From Geothrix sp. PMB-07 (GTDB lineage: Bacteria; Acidobacteriota; Holophagae; Holophagales; Holophagaceae), in contig NZ_CP132333.1 of NCBI RefSeq assembly GCF_030758935.1, positions 868,992 to 932,991 on the forward strand: a DNA stretch of 64,000 nt, read 5' to 3'. Positions within the stretch are counted from its first letter, which is position 1; each line of letters opens with the position of its first letter. A program made the translations under genes and the position numbers. Below, in pieces: positions 8,359 to 19,441 of the stretch. The notes under the pieces were generated by a model. The model was not told the origin of the DNA. It did no database searches and was given only the letters and a program-made list of their open reading frames with translations.

Positions 8359-9077
8359 GGGGCTTCGCCTTCCTTCATGCGCGCAATGAGCTGCATGAGG
8401 CGTTCGCGGCGGCGGTCGAGGGTGCCGTTGAAGATACCTTGGGGGGCCTCGATGCGCAGGCTGCCTCGCGAAAGGCTGGCGTCACCCAGAAGGGCAATCC
8501 CGCCATGGCCCACGTAGTGATCGCCCAGCTGCTCGATGTCGGCGGGGTTGAGGAAGATCTGCAGGGGCAGTTCGCCGTCCCGACGGCCCCGGGGCAGCGG
8601 GAAGGGCAGCTCTTCCAGGATGCGCTCCATGAGCGCTTTCACGGCCCGGGGGCTGTGTTCAATCTGCTGCACGGCCAGATGCTCACCCACGGCCAGGGCC
8701 AGGGCCACCAGCTCGTCGTTGAGGGTCTCTTTCAGCGTGAGTGTGATGGCGGCCAGATCGGTCAGCTCCTCCTCGAGACGCTGGATGTAGGCTTTGTATT
8801 GGCTCTCACCGAAAATGCGTCCTTCGGCCTCGCCCGAGGCGAAGCCTTCCTCGTAGGCATGGCGGGCGATCTCGTGGGCCTGCCGTTCCGCCTCCTGCAG
8901 CCGGTCCACGATGCGCTGCTCCACGGGCACCTTGGCCTCGTCCAGATCGGATGCCACTGAATCCGCATCCTCGTCGAAGGAACCGCGGACCATCATGGCG
9001 TCCACGGGAAAATAGGGAAAGGCCTCCAGGTGCGTATCCCGGAGGTCTTCGGCCCGGATGTAGCCCTTATTGCTCAT
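8355..9077 (-). CDS. fliH: Flagellar assembly protein FliH
   Basis: 240-residue peripheral stator of the FliI ATPase. The N-terminal part is acidic and disordered. The middle (about 80-130) is a helix with small residues and charges (ARHAYEEGFASGEAEGRIFG, the GxxxG-like region of FliH), and the C-terminal domain resembles V-ATPase subunit E (LAVGEHLAVQQIEHSP, ILEELPFPLPRG, FLNPADIEQL). Position between fliG and fliI, with a 4-base overlap with fliI, supports the call, since FliH is poorly conserved in sequence. Confidence 0.88.
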   Translation of the reverse strand: MSNKGYIRAEDLRDTHLEAFPYFPVDAMMVRGSFDEDADSVASDLDEAKVPVEQRIVDRLQEAERQAHEIARHAYEEGFASGEAEGRIFGESQYKAYIQRLEEELTDLAAITLTLKETLNDELVALALAVGEHLAVQQIEHSPRAVKALMERILEELPFPLPRGRRDGELPLQIFLNPADIEQLGDHYVGHGGIALLGDASLSRGSLRIEAPQGIFNGTLDRRRERLMQLIARMKEGEAP

Positions 9078-9091
9078 GGCGAAATTCCGTC

Positions 9092-10096
9092 CTAGGTGAC
9101 ATAGTCCTCGCCTCCGCCACCGCCGATGCTGATGACGCCTTCTTCTTCCAGCTGGCGGACGATCTCCACCACTTCATGCTGGGATTTCTCCACATCCTTG
9201 AGCTTCACGGGGCCCATGAATTCCATTTCCTCTTTCATGAGCTCCACGGCGCGGCTGGACATGTTGCGGAAGAACTGGTTCTGCAGTTCCTCGCTGGTGC
9301 CCTTGAGGGCGATGGTGAGGGTCTTCTTGTCGGCCCGCTTGAGAATCTCGGTGATGCCGTTGTCGTCGATGAGCAGAATGTCGTCGAAGACGAACATGAG
9401 GTCGCGGATGCTGGCGGCCAGCTGGGGGTTCTCGGTCTCGATCTTCTCCAGCACGGCGCGGCCGGTGTTGCGGTCCATGCGGTTGAACAGTTCGGCGACA
9501 GCGCGGACACCGCCATAGGCTTCGGTGGCGAAGGAACCCAGGGCCTCCAGTTTCTGTTCGAGGATGAGGCTGATGCGGCGCACCACTTCGGGGCTGATTT
9601 CCTGCAGGCTGGCCATGCGCATGGCCACATCGCTGCGCAGCGCCTCGGGCAGGGAGCTGATGAGCTCCGCGGCCTGGGAGGCGTTCAGGTGGGCCAGGAT
9701 GAGGGCGATGGTCTGGGGGTGTTCGTTCTGGATGAACTTGGAGAGCTGCTGGGGATTGGCGCGCTCCAGGCTGGTGAAGCCCGCGCTGGATTCCAGGGCC
9801 TTCACCAGGCGGTCGATGATCTTGCGGGCCACTTCGGGGCCCACCGATTTGATGAGCAGTTTCTTGGCATATTCGATGCCGCCCTGGCTGATGTAGCTGC
9901 GGGCCTGGGTCATGGTGTGGAACTCTTCCATGACTTCTTCCGCGACGGCGGGCTGCACGTTCTTGGTGATGGCGATCTCGCGGGAGATGGTCTGGATTTC
10001 ATCCTCTTCGAGATACTTGAAGATGGTCGAGGCGGTCTCGTCGCCCAGGGTGACCATGAGCACCGCGGCCTTCTGGATGCCGGTGAGTTTCGACAT
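9092..10096 (-). CDS. fliG: Flagellar motor switch protein FliG
   Basis: 334-residue rotor protein that contacts the stator. Full-length FliG architecture is present: the N-domain (KLTGIQKAAVLMVTLGDETA), the middle domain with the EHPQTIALILAHLNA (EHPQ) motif near residue 123, and the C-terminal torque helix region with FVFDDILLIDDNGITEILKR and MSSRAVELMKEEMEFMGPVK. The charged residues of the torque helix (Arg and Asp/Glu) are kept. The gene starts 3 bases after the fliF stop. Confidence 0.98.
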   Translation of the reverse strand: MSKLTGIQKAAVLMVTLGDETASTIFKYLEEDEIQTISREIAITKNVQPAVAEEVMEEFHTMTQARSYISQGGIEYAKKLLIKSVGPEVARKIIDRLVKALESSAGFTSLERANPQQLSKFIQNEHPQTIALILAHLNASQAAELISSLPEALRSDVAMRMASLQEISPEVVRRISLILEQKLEALGSFATEAYGGVRAVAELFNRMDRNTGRAVLEKIETENPQLAASIRDLMFVFDDILLIDDNGITEILKRADKKTLTIALKGTSEELQNQFFRNMSSRAVELMKEEMEFMGPVKLKDVEKSQHEVVEIVRQLEEEGVISIGGGGGEDYVT

Positions 10097-10099
10097 GGC

Positions 10100-11788
10100 C
10101 TACCGCCCTTCCTCAAGGAGCCAGGATCGCACCAGCGAGGCCATGGTCTCGGGGTCGTCGTTGGACCCATCCTGCAGCCGCTTCTTGATGAGTTCGCGGC
10201 GGCGCGCCTCGGGAGCGCTGAAGGCCGCGTCGGCGTTGAGTTCGGCTTCGATTTCCGCCTCGATTTCGGTCATGGATTTCACCTGGACCGGTTTGCGCGT
10301 GGAGCCGCCTGATGCACCCGCCACGCCCAGTTCCGCCCCGTCCGCGCTGGCGACGCGCATGGGCGCGGGCCGGTTGATGGCCTGCGACATCCGCCGAAGC
10401 ATGGGGAGGATGAGCATGAAGAAGACGGCCAGGCCCACGATGCCCCAGATGGCGCCCGGGGCATATTGGCGCGCCAGATCCAGCCAGAACTGGGTCCGTG
10501 CCTCGGCGGCTTCCTTCGGATTCACCTGGAGCGTGGCGAAGGCCATGTTTTCCACGGTGAGTTCGTCGCCGCGCTTGGGCTGGATGCCCACGGCGGCGGA
10601 CACCTGGTCGCGGATCTTCTTCAGTTCGTCTGCGCTGCGGGGCGTCTGCTTGAGCACGGGTTCGCCCTTGGCGTCCTTGTCCCAGGTGCCTATGTGATCG
10701 ACGATCACGGCCAGGGTGACGCGCTTGATGGACCCGGTGGCCTGATCGATGGCCCGCACGGTCTTGCTGATCTCGAAATTGGTGGTGGTTTCCTTCTTCT
10801 CGGAATTCTCGGTGATGTTGGCGGTGGCGCCCCCGTTGGCGGGTGCCACATTGCTGGCGGTGCCCGGGAGACCGGCGCCGCTGTCGCGCTTCTGCACCTT
10901 TTCTTCCTTCTGGCCGATGCTGCGTTCCACCTGGCCTTGGGGATCGAATTTCTCTTCGTTGATCTTCACCTTGTCGAAATCCAGGTCCACGTGGGCCGTG
11001 GCGCGCACCTTGCCGATGCCGACCACGGGCTCGAGCAGTTCCGTGACGCGGCGCACCAGGTGATCCTCTTCCTCCCGCGCCACCTTCTTCTGGGCGTCAC
11101 TGGCGCCCACCATGGGATCGCGGCCGGTGCGGGATAGGATGCGGCTGTACTGATCGATGATGACGACCTGTTCGGGCTTCAGCCCCTCCACGCTGGCGGC
11201 CACCAGGTTGACGATGGCCTGGGTGTTCTCGTCGGGCAGCATGCGGGAGCCGCGCAGCTTCAGCAGCACGCTGGCCTTGGCATCCTCCTTGTCGCTGAGG
11301 AAGGGGCTGTCGTTGGCGGGCGTGATGTGGACGGTGGCCTCGGCCACCTGCTGGAGGCTCATGATGGTCTTGGCCAGGGTGGCTTCCATGGCCCGGCGGT
11401 GGATGACCTTTTGAGAAAAATCCGTGGTTCCGAGCCCGGCGTTCTCGAGCTTCTCGAAGCCCAGCTTGTCGCCGGACAGCAGGCCGTCGCCAGCGAACTT
11501 CAGGCGTAGCTGGCCCACCTTACTCTCAGGCACAAGGATGGTGCGCTGGTCCGAGCTGAGTTCGTAGGGCACCTGCATCTTGTCCAGCTGGGCCACGATG
11601 GAACTGGCCTCCTGGGGCGAAATGTTGGCTGCGAGGACGCTCTTGGACTCCTGTCCGGCCCAGATGCCCAGGCCCGTCAGGGCCAGGAGCACTGTCACGG
11701 AAATGGCAGCCACCATGACGCGCTGGGTGGCGCTCATGCCCTTGAAGGCGCTGGTCAGTTGTTCTGCGAGGTTCGTTTCCCCGGCCAT
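10100..11788 (-). CDS. fliF: Flagellar MS-ring protein FliF
   Basis: 562-residue MS-ring subunit. It has a first membrane helix at about 26-46 (VAAISVTVLLALTGLGIWAG), a large periplasmic region with ring-building motifs (GLGTTDFSQKVIHRRAMEATL, ARVHITPAN-like AEATVHITPANDSPF), and a second membrane helix near 447-466 (IWGIVGLAVFFMLILPMLRRM). The cytoplasmic tail, which binds FliG, ends in VRSWLLEEGR. Length is standard. It follows fliE after 49 bases and precedes fliG by 3. Confidence 0.98.
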   Translation of the reverse strand: MAGETNLAEQLTSAFKGMSATQRVMVAAISVTVLLALTGLGIWAGQESKSVLAANISPQEASSIVAQLDKMQVPYELSSDQRTILVPESKVGQLRLKFAGDGLLSGDKLGFEKLENAGLGTTDFSQKVIHRRAMEATLAKTIMSLQQVAEATVHITPANDSPFLSDKEDAKASVLLKLRGSRMLPDENTQAIVNLVAASVEGLKPEQVVIIDQYSRILSRTGRDPMVGASDAQKKVAREEEDHLVRRVTELLEPVVGIGKVRATAHVDLDFDKVKINEEKFDPQGQVERSIGQKEEKVQKRDSGAGLPGTASNVAPANGGATANITENSEKKETTTNFEISKTVRAIDQATGSIKRVTLAVIVDHIGTWDKDAKGEPVLKQTPRSADELKKIRDQVSAAVGIQPKRGDELTVENMAFATLQVNPKEAAEARTQFWLDLARQYAPGAIWGIVGLAVFFMLILPMLRRMSQAINRPAPMRVASADGAELGVAGASGGSTRKPVQVKSMTEIEAEIEAELNADAAFSAPEARRRELIKKRLQDGSNDDPETMASLVRSWLLEEGR

Positions 11789-11837
11789 AGGCGTTCCTCA
11801 GTCAGGGGTGAGGCCGCGCCGGGAAGCTCGGCCTGCG

Positions 11838-12158
11838 CTACATCTGCATGCGCATGACCTCGCGGTAGGCATCGATCAGCTTGGATCGGACGGCCATCAT
11901 CATCTGGAAGCTAAGATCGGCCTTCTGGACTGCCAGCATGGCCGTGTGCATGTCTGCACTCTCCCCTGTCATCAAGTTCCGTGCCTCATCTTCAGCCTGG
12001 GAGGAAGCCTGGTTCACTTCCTGGAGGGCTTGTTTGAGGAGATCGCCAAAGGCCACGCCCCCTTCAGTCCCCGCGGCGCCGCTGTCCTGGCCGGATTTCG
12101 CCGTTCCAGTCAGGGCCTGGAGCGGGTTCATCGGGGGGATGTTCTGGAGGGGATCCAT
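11838..12158 (-). CDS. fliE: Flagellar hook-basal body complex protein FliE
   Basis: 106-residue FliE, which joins the MS-ring to the proximal rod. The family pattern is seen in FGDLLKQALQEVNQASSQAEDEA and in the C-terminal AVQKADLSFQMMMAVRSKLIDAYREVMRMQM. Length and position (after flgC, before fliF) are classical. An ATG at 12158 is used; a second ATG nine codons further on is a minor alternative. Confidence 0.95.
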   Translation of the reverse strand: MDPLQNIPPMNPLQALTGTAKSGQDSGAAGTEGGVAFGDLLKQALQEVNQASSQAEDEARNLMTGESADMHTAMLAVQKADLSFQMMMAVRSKLIDAYREVMRMQM

Positions 12159-12233
12159 GGGTGGACTCGGGGGAAAAGGCTGTTCACACGATCGGTCGGC
12201 GGACGGGGCGGGGCAAGTCGAAATTCCGACAGG

Positions 12234-12653
12234 CTACTGGACGCGCAGGATTTCCAGGGCGGAAGTGGCCATGGCCTTGGCGCTGCGGACCACGGCGATG
12301 TTGGCCTCGTAGGAGCGGCTGGCCTCGGTGAGGTTCACCATCTCCTCCACAGGGTTGACGTTGGGGTAGTTCACCACGCCATCGGCGTTGGCATCGGGGT
12401 GGCCCGGCTCGTAGCGCGTGAGGAAGGGCTCCTGGCTGGTCTGGATGGAGGCGATCCGCACCCCGGCATTGGCCAGGGCGCCGGAAAAAACCATGTCCTG
12501 GGCCTGGAACACTGCATCGCGGCGCCGGTAGGGGCCTCCCTCTTTGGTCCGCGTGGTTTCGCTGTTGGCGACGTTGGAGGAGATGAGCTGCACCCGCAGC
12601 CGCTGGGCGGCCATGCCGGTGCTGGCGATGTCGAGGATCTGGTTGATGCTCAT
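12234..12653 (-). CDS. flgC: Flagellar basal-body rod protein FlgC
   Basis: 139-residue proximal rod protein. The N-terminal rod motif (ILDIASTGMAAQRLRVQLISSNVANSETT; family ANxxT) and the C-terminal NVNPVEEMVNLTEASRSYEANI helix are present, and YPNVNPVEEM is FlgC-specific. Its ATG overlaps the flgB stop by one base (TGATG), so translation is coupled. Confidence 0.97.
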   Translation of the reverse strand: MSINQILDIASTGMAAQRLRVQLISSNVANSETTRTKEGGPYRRRDAVFQAQDMVFSGALANAGVRIASIQTSQEPFLTRYEPGHPDANADGVVNYPNVNPVEEMVNLTEASRSYEANIAVVRSAKAMATSALEILRVQ

Positions 12654-13072
12654 CAGTGCGCTCCCGCTTCCCGGATCATGGAATAGAGCTTCCGAAGCTC
12701 GACTTGCATCATGGTGGAGGCCGTCTGGTACGTGGTCTGGGTGCGGGAGAGGAGCATGTTCTCCCGGTCCAGGTTCACGTCGTTGCCATCGTTGCGTTCC
12801 GAATTGGGCAGCAGGGCATCGGTGGTGGGGGGCAGGGTGGCGCTGGGGCTGGCCTGAAGGTGCATGGGGTGGGTGGTCTTGAGGGCGTTGGGCGATTTTT
12901 GCTCAGACAGTGCGACCTTCATGGCCCCTTCAAAGCTGAAATCCCGGGTGTGATAGCCGGGGGTATCCAGGTTCGCCAGGTTGGAGGCGATGAGCGTCTG
13001 GCGCTGGGAAGCCAAGGTCAGGCCTCGATCCATGGCCTGGATCATCCCGTTGCCGCTGGTGATGTCGAACAT
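12653..13072 (-). CDS. flgB: Flagellar basal-body rod protein FlgB
   Basis: 139-residue proximal rod protein and first gene of flagellar block A. The ATG at 13072 starts MFDITSGNGMIQAMDRGLTL, followed by the rod motif TLIASNLANLDTPGYHTRDF, so the longer upstream frame is rejected. The C-terminal part has the FlgB pattern NDGNDVNLDRENMLLSRTQTTYQTA. A sigma-54-type promoter lies 49-66 bases upstream. The divergent neighbour is a STAS-domain gene. Confidence 0.97.
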   Translation of the reverse strand: MFDITSGNGMIQAMDRGLTLASQRQTLIASNLANLDTPGYHTRDFSFEGAMKVALSEQKSPNALKTTHPMHLQASPSATLPPTTDALLPNSERNDGNDVNLDRENMLLSRTQTTYQTASTMMQVELRKLYSMIREAGAH

Positions 13073-13120
13073 GGTGCACCCTGCAGAATGAGCCGGGTTG
13101 CCCGGCTTCAGGGGGAGTTC

Positions 13121-13138
13121 ATGCAGAGCTCGTGCCGG
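13121..13138 (-). promoter_or_regulatory. Sigma-54 promoter of flagellar block A
   Basis: On the minus strand the sequence reads cGGCACG-AGCT-CTGCA, against the sigma-54 consensus TGGCACG-N4-TTGCA. The invariant GG and GC are exactly 10 bases apart. Predicted start of transcription near 13111 gives a leader of about 39 bases before flgB. An RpoN-dependent early flagellar operon is common in polar flagellates; the activator is not in this window. Confidence 0.7.
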
Positions 13139-13204
13139 TTCCCTGGTCGGGGGTGGTGTAAAGTCACAGCCCTGGACTTCTCTTAGGGTTGCGACTCTCT
13201 TGGG

Positions 13205-13235
13205 TTGCATCGGGGTCAGGCACCCTTGCTACACT
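13205..13235 (+). promoter_or_regulatory. Possible sigma-70 promoter of the STAS-Omp85 pair
   Basis: TTGCAT and TACACT are separated by 19 bases, longer than the ideal 17, and end 22 bases before the STAS start codon. It is the best candidate in the 185-base divergent region. Confidence 0.3.
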
Positions 13236-13257
13236 GACGGCTCACTTCGAGGCTCCC

Positions 13258-13593
13258 ATGATCCTGAACACCCGAAAGCACAATGACGTGCTGATCCTCT
13301 ATCCCGAAGGCAAGATCACCCTGGGAGATGGCGACCAGGAACTTGGCGAGGCGGTGCGCACATCACTGTCCAGCGGGGATCGGAAGATCGTCATCAACTT
13401 CAGCAAAGTGAGCTACCTGGATTCTTCAGGTGTGGGCGAGCTCGTGGGCTGCTACACCAGCATCAAGGGCAAGGGCGGCGAGCTGCGCATCTGCGGCATG
13501 AGCGGCAAGATCTTCAGCCTCATCAAGATGACCAGCCTGCACTCGGTCTTCGAGGTGAAGGACACCGAGGAAGAGGCCCTCGCGGGTTTCTAG
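13258..13593 (+). CDS. STAS-domain anti-sigma factor antagonist
   Basis: 111-residue single STAS domain of the SpoIIAA/RsbV type. The core is KIVINFSKVSYLDSSGVGEL, with the phosphorylatable serine in DSSG at about residue 57-58, so it could be controlled by an RsbW-like kinase and PP2C phosphatase. Neither partner is adjacent. The ATG at 13258 follows CGAGG at a suitable distance; an upstream in-frame start would only add a non-conserved stretch. The stop is 4 bases before a GTG-started Omp85 gene, so both are probably co-translated. Divergent from flgB. Confidence 0.9.
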   Translation: MILNTRKHNDVLILYPEGKITLGDGDQELGEAVRTSLSSGDRKIVINFSKVSYLDSSGVGELVGCYTSIKGKGGELRICGMSGKIFSLIKMTSLHSVFEVKDTEEEALAGF

Positions 13594-13597
13594 GACG

Positions 13598-16500
13598 GTG
13601 CTTCGCACCGTTCTGGGCATCGGCCTCCTGGCGCTGGCGACCGCTGGCGCTCGGGAGGCCGATTCTCCTCATGTGCTCACCGGCATCAAGTTGGTCGGAG
13701 GCAATGAGGATGATCGACGCCTGGCCCTGGCGGCCCTTGGCCTCAAGCAGGGCCAGACCATTGATGCGGCGGCCTTCCAGCAGGCCCTGGCGGCCTTGCG
13801 TCTGGTGGATCGCTACCAGTCAGTGGTGGGTGAACTCGGGGCCGATGGCGCAGCCACTGTGAGCCTGGTTCCCCTGCTGCCCGTCACCACCTGGAGCTGG
13901 GAGGGCGATGCGCTGCCCCATCCGCTCAAGAAGACGGTGCTTCCAGAATTGCGTTCGGGATTGCGCCTTGGGGGCCAGCGCAGGATCGCGTGGGCGGGAA
14001 ACGCCGAACAGCGCTTGAAGGAGGCGGGCTACCCGGCTGCCAAAGTGCAGATCGCCGTGGAGCAGGAAGGTCGCCATGTGCGCCTGAAGGTCTCCCTGGG
14101 AACCCCGGCGCTGATTCGTGAGATTCGCCTTGCAGGGGATCCGGCACCCTACACCCGGGAGTCACTCCTGAAGGTGGCAGGGCTGCAGCCGGGCACGTCG
14201 CTGTGGACGCCTTCCATCCTCCGAGAGGCGCACCGGCGGCTCCGTCAGCGGCTGGTGAAGGACAACCGCATCGAAGGCACGGTGCGCCTGGAGCCCAGTG
14301 AGGAACCGGGGGTGATCCTGCTGGAAGTTCAAGCTGGCCCCAAGGTGAAACTCAAGGGCAAGGGGTTGAACCCGCTGGCCTGGCTCTGGCGCCAGCCCAC
14401 CCTGGCTGAATTCGTCCCCTTGGCGCGGGCCGACCGCTACGCCCCGAGCCTGCTGGAAGAAGGGGCGGGCAAGATGACCACCTACTTCCGGAACCAGGGC
14501 TATCCCGAAGCGAAGGTCCATTTCGACCGGGTGGTGACCGCTGGAACACCGGCACGACCCGAAGCGGTGACCATCACCTATTCCATCGAGTACGGCCCCC
14601 AGCGGGTGATCGGACGCGTGCTTTTCGAGGGCAACCGGGAATTGACGGAAGACGAACTGCGCACCGTGGCCACTCTGCCCAGGCGCTGGTTCTTCCTGCC
14701 GCCCCACGCCAAGGCAGAGGCCGTCAAGGGCATCGAAGACCGAGTCACGACCTACTATTTTCAGCGCGGTTTTCCGGATGTGCGGGTGCGGCGGCGGGTG
14801 GAAACCGCCTCAAATGGCACCGTGGAAATCCGGCTCATGATTCGCGAAGGGCAGCGCCGGTTTCTGGATGCGCTGGTGCTGGAAATGCCGGCGGACCCAG
14901 CCTTTCCCCGCAAGGATTTCGGCCAGAGTTTGCTGCTGGCCCTCGCCGACCATGCGGTCGCGCTGCCAGACGGGACGGGGTACCGCTCCGATCGCCGACA
15001 ATTGCAGGGCGTCAAGGGCACCATGGAAACCACCCCGGAGGGGATGCGGCTGAATTTCCAGCCCCCATTACCCCTGGTGCGCAACGACCTGGCCCTGGTG
15101 GTATCCGATTTGCGCCAGCGGCTTTCCTCTGCGGGTGCGGCGGTTCCCCAGGTGAAAGTGGCCTTCGAGGAGGATGGCCCGCAGCCCCTCGTACGGATTC
15201 AGATCCCGCCCCAGCCCTTGGACCGAACGAAGCGCCTGGTGGTCCAGGGCGCGGACCGCACGCGGGCCGAGGCCGTGCTTCGGGAAATGGAGGTTCCACC
15301 TGGGACGCCCTTGGACCCTGCCAAGCTCGATGATGGCCAAATCCAGCTGGGTGGTCTCGGCGCTTTTCAGCGGGTGGACTTGCTCACCCTCAGGGATCTG
15401 CCCGGGCAGGAAGGCCAGCCCTGGGAGCGCGGGGATCTGGCCCTGCGCCTGCAGGAACGCAGCCCCTGGGTGTTCGGGGAATCCTTTGGCTACGACAACA
15501 CGCAGGGCTATCACTTTGGTCTCAACGCCCAGCGCCTGAACGTCGGCGGCATGGGCCGCGCCTGGGATTTCGGCATTCGGGCCGGGGATCAGACCCTGCG
15601 CAGCAAGACCCTCCGGGATGCCTTCCCCACGGGCGAGGTGAAGCGATCCCTGGATAGCTACAGCCTCGGATACACCGACCCCTGGTTCATGCCTGGCGCC
15701 CTGGATTCCTGGCTGTCCCCCAGGACCCGCCTGCACTTTGAAGGTGCCTACATCGAAGAGGCCCAGGCCGCGTTCTTCGCCCACCGTCGGCGGTTCACGC
15801 CCAGCCTGGAGTGGAAGATCAGCCCGGTTCAGACCGTGCAGTTCGGCTACCGCTTCGAGCGGGTGGATGTGGCCTCCAATACCGTCAACGGCGTTGCGCT
15901 GATCTCGGATCAGGATCTGCTCCTCATCACCAAGACGCCGGCCCGGAGCATCATCTCAGCGCCCTACCTCCAACTGACCGTGGACCGGCGGGACAAGCCC
16001 TTCGATCCCACGGATGGGACCTATTTTTCGGCCCGCCTGGAACTGGCGAACCAGCTGTTCCTGACTTCCGCCAACAGCAGCTTCGTCAAGCTGGACCTCC
16101 GCCACCAGTGGAATTGGCCCATGGGCTTCAACGCTGAGAGCGGCGTGGTGATGCTCAACCTCCGGGTGGGTGTGGCCCGCCCCACCGCCCGCTCCGCAGA
16201 GGATCTTCCTCTTTCCGAGCGCTTCTTCGGAGGCGGCTCCTTCACCGTGCGCGGGGTGGAACCGGATATGCTCGGCTACGTCTACACCAAGGATTCCCAG
16301 GGCAACGTGCTTCCCCACCCCATCCCCAATGGGGGCCAGGGACTGGTGGTGGCGAACCTGGAATACCGGTTCCCGCTCTTCGGGCAGACGGTCTGGGCCG
16401 AGGTATTCGTGGATTCCGGACAGGTCTACCGCACCCTCCATCCCGTATCCCCGGATTCGGCGCAGTCGGCCACCGTGCCAGTGGCCAACGACGAAACGAA

Positions 16501-16678
16501 GAACCCCTTCCCGCCGCTGCGGACCACCCTCGGGGCCGGCCTGATCCTCAAATTCGGATTCCCCCTGAAGCTCGAATACGCTGCGGATTGGAAGCGCATC
16601 CTGGGCCGCCCCCGCACTGAGCAGGAGCGCCTCTCCCAGCTCAAGAGCCTGCTCATCTCAGCCGGGTTCCAGTTCTAG
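13598..16678 (+). CDS. Omp85/BamA-like outer-membrane assembly protein with POTRA repeats
   Basis: 1026-residue protein starting at a GTG 4 bases after the STAS gene. Residues 1-20 are a signal peptide ([14 protein letters not shown]). Several POTRA-like units follow: [60 protein letters not shown] (with [13 protein letters not shown]), and a later [19 protein letters not shown]. From about 640 to the end is a 16-strand-type barrel with the loop-6 motif [15 protein letters not shown] and a terminal Phe (LLISAGFQF) as in beta-barrel signals. It is longer than canonical BamA (about 800 residues), so it may be a TamA-like or a specialised BamA paralogue. Linkage to a STAS protein is odd. Confidence 0.85.
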   Translation: MLRTVLGIGLLALATAGAREADSPHVLTGIKLVGGNEDDRRLALAALGLKQGQTIDAAAFQQALAALRLVDRYQSVVGELGADGAATVSLVPLLPVTTWSWEGDALPHPLKKTVLPELRSGLRLGGQRRIAWAGNAEQRLKEAGYPAAKVQIAVEQEGRHVRLKVSLGTPALIREIRLAGDPAPYTRESLLKVAGLQPGTSLWTPSILREAHRRLRQRLVKDNRIEGTVRLEPSEEPGVILLEVQAGPKVKLKGKGLNPLAWLWRQPTLAEFVPLARADRYAPSLLEEGAGKMTTYFRNQGYPEAKVHFDRVVTAGTPARPEAVTITYSIEYGPQRVIGRVLFEGNRELTEDELRTVATLPRRWFFLPPHAKAEAVKGIEDRVTTYYFQRGFPDVRVRRRVETASNGTVEIRLMIREGQRRFLDALVLEMPADPAFPRKDFGQSLLLALADHAVALPDGTGYRSDRRQLQGVKGTMETTPEGMRLNFQPPLPLVRNDLALVVSDLRQRLSSAGAAVPQVKVAFEEDGPQPLVRIQIPPQPLDRTKRLVVQGADRTRAEAVLREMEVPPGTPLDPAKLDDGQIQLGGLGAFQRVDLLTLRDLPGQEGQPWERGDLALRLQERSPWVFGESFGYDNTQGYHFGLNAQRLNVGGMGRAWDFGIRAGDQTLRSKTLRDAFPTGEVKRSLDSYSLGYTDPWFMPGALDSWLSPRTRLHFEGAYIEEAQAAFFAHRRRFTPSLEWKISPVQTVQFGYRFERVDVASNTVNGVALISDQDLLLITKTPARSIISAPYLQLTVDRRDKPFDPTDGTYFSARLELANQLFLTSANSSFVKLDLRHQWNWPMGFNAESGVVMLNLRVGVARPTARSAEDLPLSERFFGGGSFTVRGVEPDMLGYVYTKDSQGNVLPHPIPNGGQGLVVANLEYRFPLFGQTVWAEVFVDSGQVYRTLHPVSPDSAQSATVPVANDETKNPFPPLRTTLGAGLILKFGFPLKLEYAADWKRILGRPRTEQERLSQLKSLLISAGFQF

Positions 16679-16698
16679 CTGGATGATGGCCACGAAAA

Positions 16699-16720
16699 AA
16701 AGGCCGCAAATGCGGCCTTT
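16699..16720 (-). terminator. Intrinsic terminator after tRNA-Val
   Basis: On the minus strand AAAGGCCGCA-TT-TGCGGCCTTT is followed by a run of T residues, a standard Rho-independent terminator just past the tRNA 3' end. The same hairpin can also serve the convergent Omp85 gene, though without a T-tract on that strand. Confidence 0.8.
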
Positions 16721-16723
16721 GGC

Positions 16724-16798
<75 letters not shown>

Positions 16799-16810
16799 GC
16801 GCGAAGCTCC

Positions 16811-16838
16811 ATTCTAGCGGGAATTTGGCGCCTGTCGA
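16811..16838 (-). promoter_or_regulatory. Sigma-70 promoter of tRNA-Val
   Basis: Minus-strand TCGACA and TAGAAT are separated by 16 bases, with the -10 box ending 12 bases before the first base of the tRNA. Both boxes match consensus at 5 of 6 positions. Confidence 0.7.
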
Positions 16839-16876
16839 GCCTTGGGAGACCCCGGGCCATTGGGGTGAGAGCTTCG

Positions 16877-16999
16877 TCAGCTGTTCCGCAGCCAGAGCAC
16901 CAGGGCGGTGAGGGTGGCGGCAGCCAGCACCGTCCATTCCAGTGCGTAGGGATGGCCCACGGCGAAGCGGCGGATGGGGAGCGGGGCATGGGTGGTCAT
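16877..16999 (-). CDS. Small single-helix membrane protein (40 residues)
   Basis: A 40-codon reading frame with a strong ribosome-binding site (GGGAGG, 5 bases upstream of the ATG). The product begins [20 protein letters not shown] and continues with a single hydrophobic helix ([18 protein letters not shown]) ending in NS. A basic, His-containing N-terminus before the helix suggests an N-in orientation. It resembles no family I can name. It is the second of two such tiny genes between glmS and tRNA-Val; the spacing between them is 82 bases. Confidence 0.6.
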   Translation of the reverse strand: MTTHAPLPIRRFAVGHPYALEWTVLAAATLTALVLWLRNS

Positions 17000-17081
17000 G
17001 GGGACCTCCCTTCCTTGGACGGGCGTCCTTTTCAAGGATGGCGCCGTGGTGTCCTTCGCGCCCGGAAATATGGGGGCGACG

Positions 17082-17195
17082 CTACTGGTTGGTGGCGGGC
17101 CAAAGCAGCCAGGCGAGCAGGACCCCCACGAGGATCAGGGCCCAGTTGAGCAGGGTGGACCGCTCAAGAACGGGACGCAGGGAATGGGCAGCCAT
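17082..17195 (-). CDS. Small single-helix membrane protein (37 residues)
   Basis: A 37-codon reading frame preceded by GGGAGG 5 bases before the ATG, the same leader as its neighbour. The product starts MAAHSLRPVLERSTLL and has one membrane helix (NWALILVGVLLAWLLWPA) ending TNQ. There is no recognisable motif. It follows glmS by 90 bases on the same strand, so it could be read from the glmS transcript. The shared ribosome-binding site, shared size and topology make both likely to be real. Confidence 0.6.
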   Translation of the reverse strand: MAAHSLRPVLERSTLLNWALILVGVLLAWLLWPATNQ

Positions 17196-17285
17196 GATGA
17201 CCTCCCGGCGGGTGGCAGCGACACCCATCCCATCCTCGGTCATTGCATGGCGTCCGCTGTGAAGGCTCTGGAAATTCGGTGGTGC

Positions 17286-19118
<1,833 letters not shown>

Positions 19119-19190
19119 GATCCGCTCCCACAGTAGGACTGACCCTAACGGACCCACACCTGAGGTCCAATGTGGTGGGTGCCACCCGCC

Positions 19191-19233
19191 CTGAGGTTTG
19201 CCTCAGACACACCCTGTGGTGGATTCACCACAG
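19191..19233. repeat. Two short perfect hairpins upstream of glmS
   Basis: CTGAGG-tttg-CCTCAG (19191-19206) and CTGTGGTG-gatt-CACCACAG (19214-19233) lie next to each other 73-115 bases upstream of glmS. They could be operators or leader hairpins of glmS. Confidence 0.45.
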
Positions 19234-19385
19234 CGTGGCTAAGTTCCCATGGGTACTGCGTCTGAGAAGCATGGGCCATTGCCTCTGAGCCATGGACTGA
19301 CTCCACGGCGAGGCGGCTGCACTGGGCCCAACAACGAGACGAGATGGGAACCTGGGGATTAGCTTAAAGGCGCCAGAGTGTTGTT

Positions 19386-19407
19386 CGTCGGCGCCATGGT
19401 GCCGACG
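19386..19407. repeat. 22-bp near-perfect palindrome
   Basis: CGTCGGCGCCATGGTGCCGACG matches its reverse complement at all but one base pair. It lies in the 532-base gap between glmS and the peptide gene, upstream of the putative promoter. It could be an operator or a transcription barrier. Confidence 0.5.
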
Positions 19408-19441
19408 GGCATGGTTTTCATGCGAAACGGGTTGTCGGGTG

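Noticed and set aside
13230-13250. A sigma-54 promoter on the plus strand before the STAS gene (GGCAC..TTGC)
   Set aside because: The GG and GC elements are 7 bases apart, not 10.
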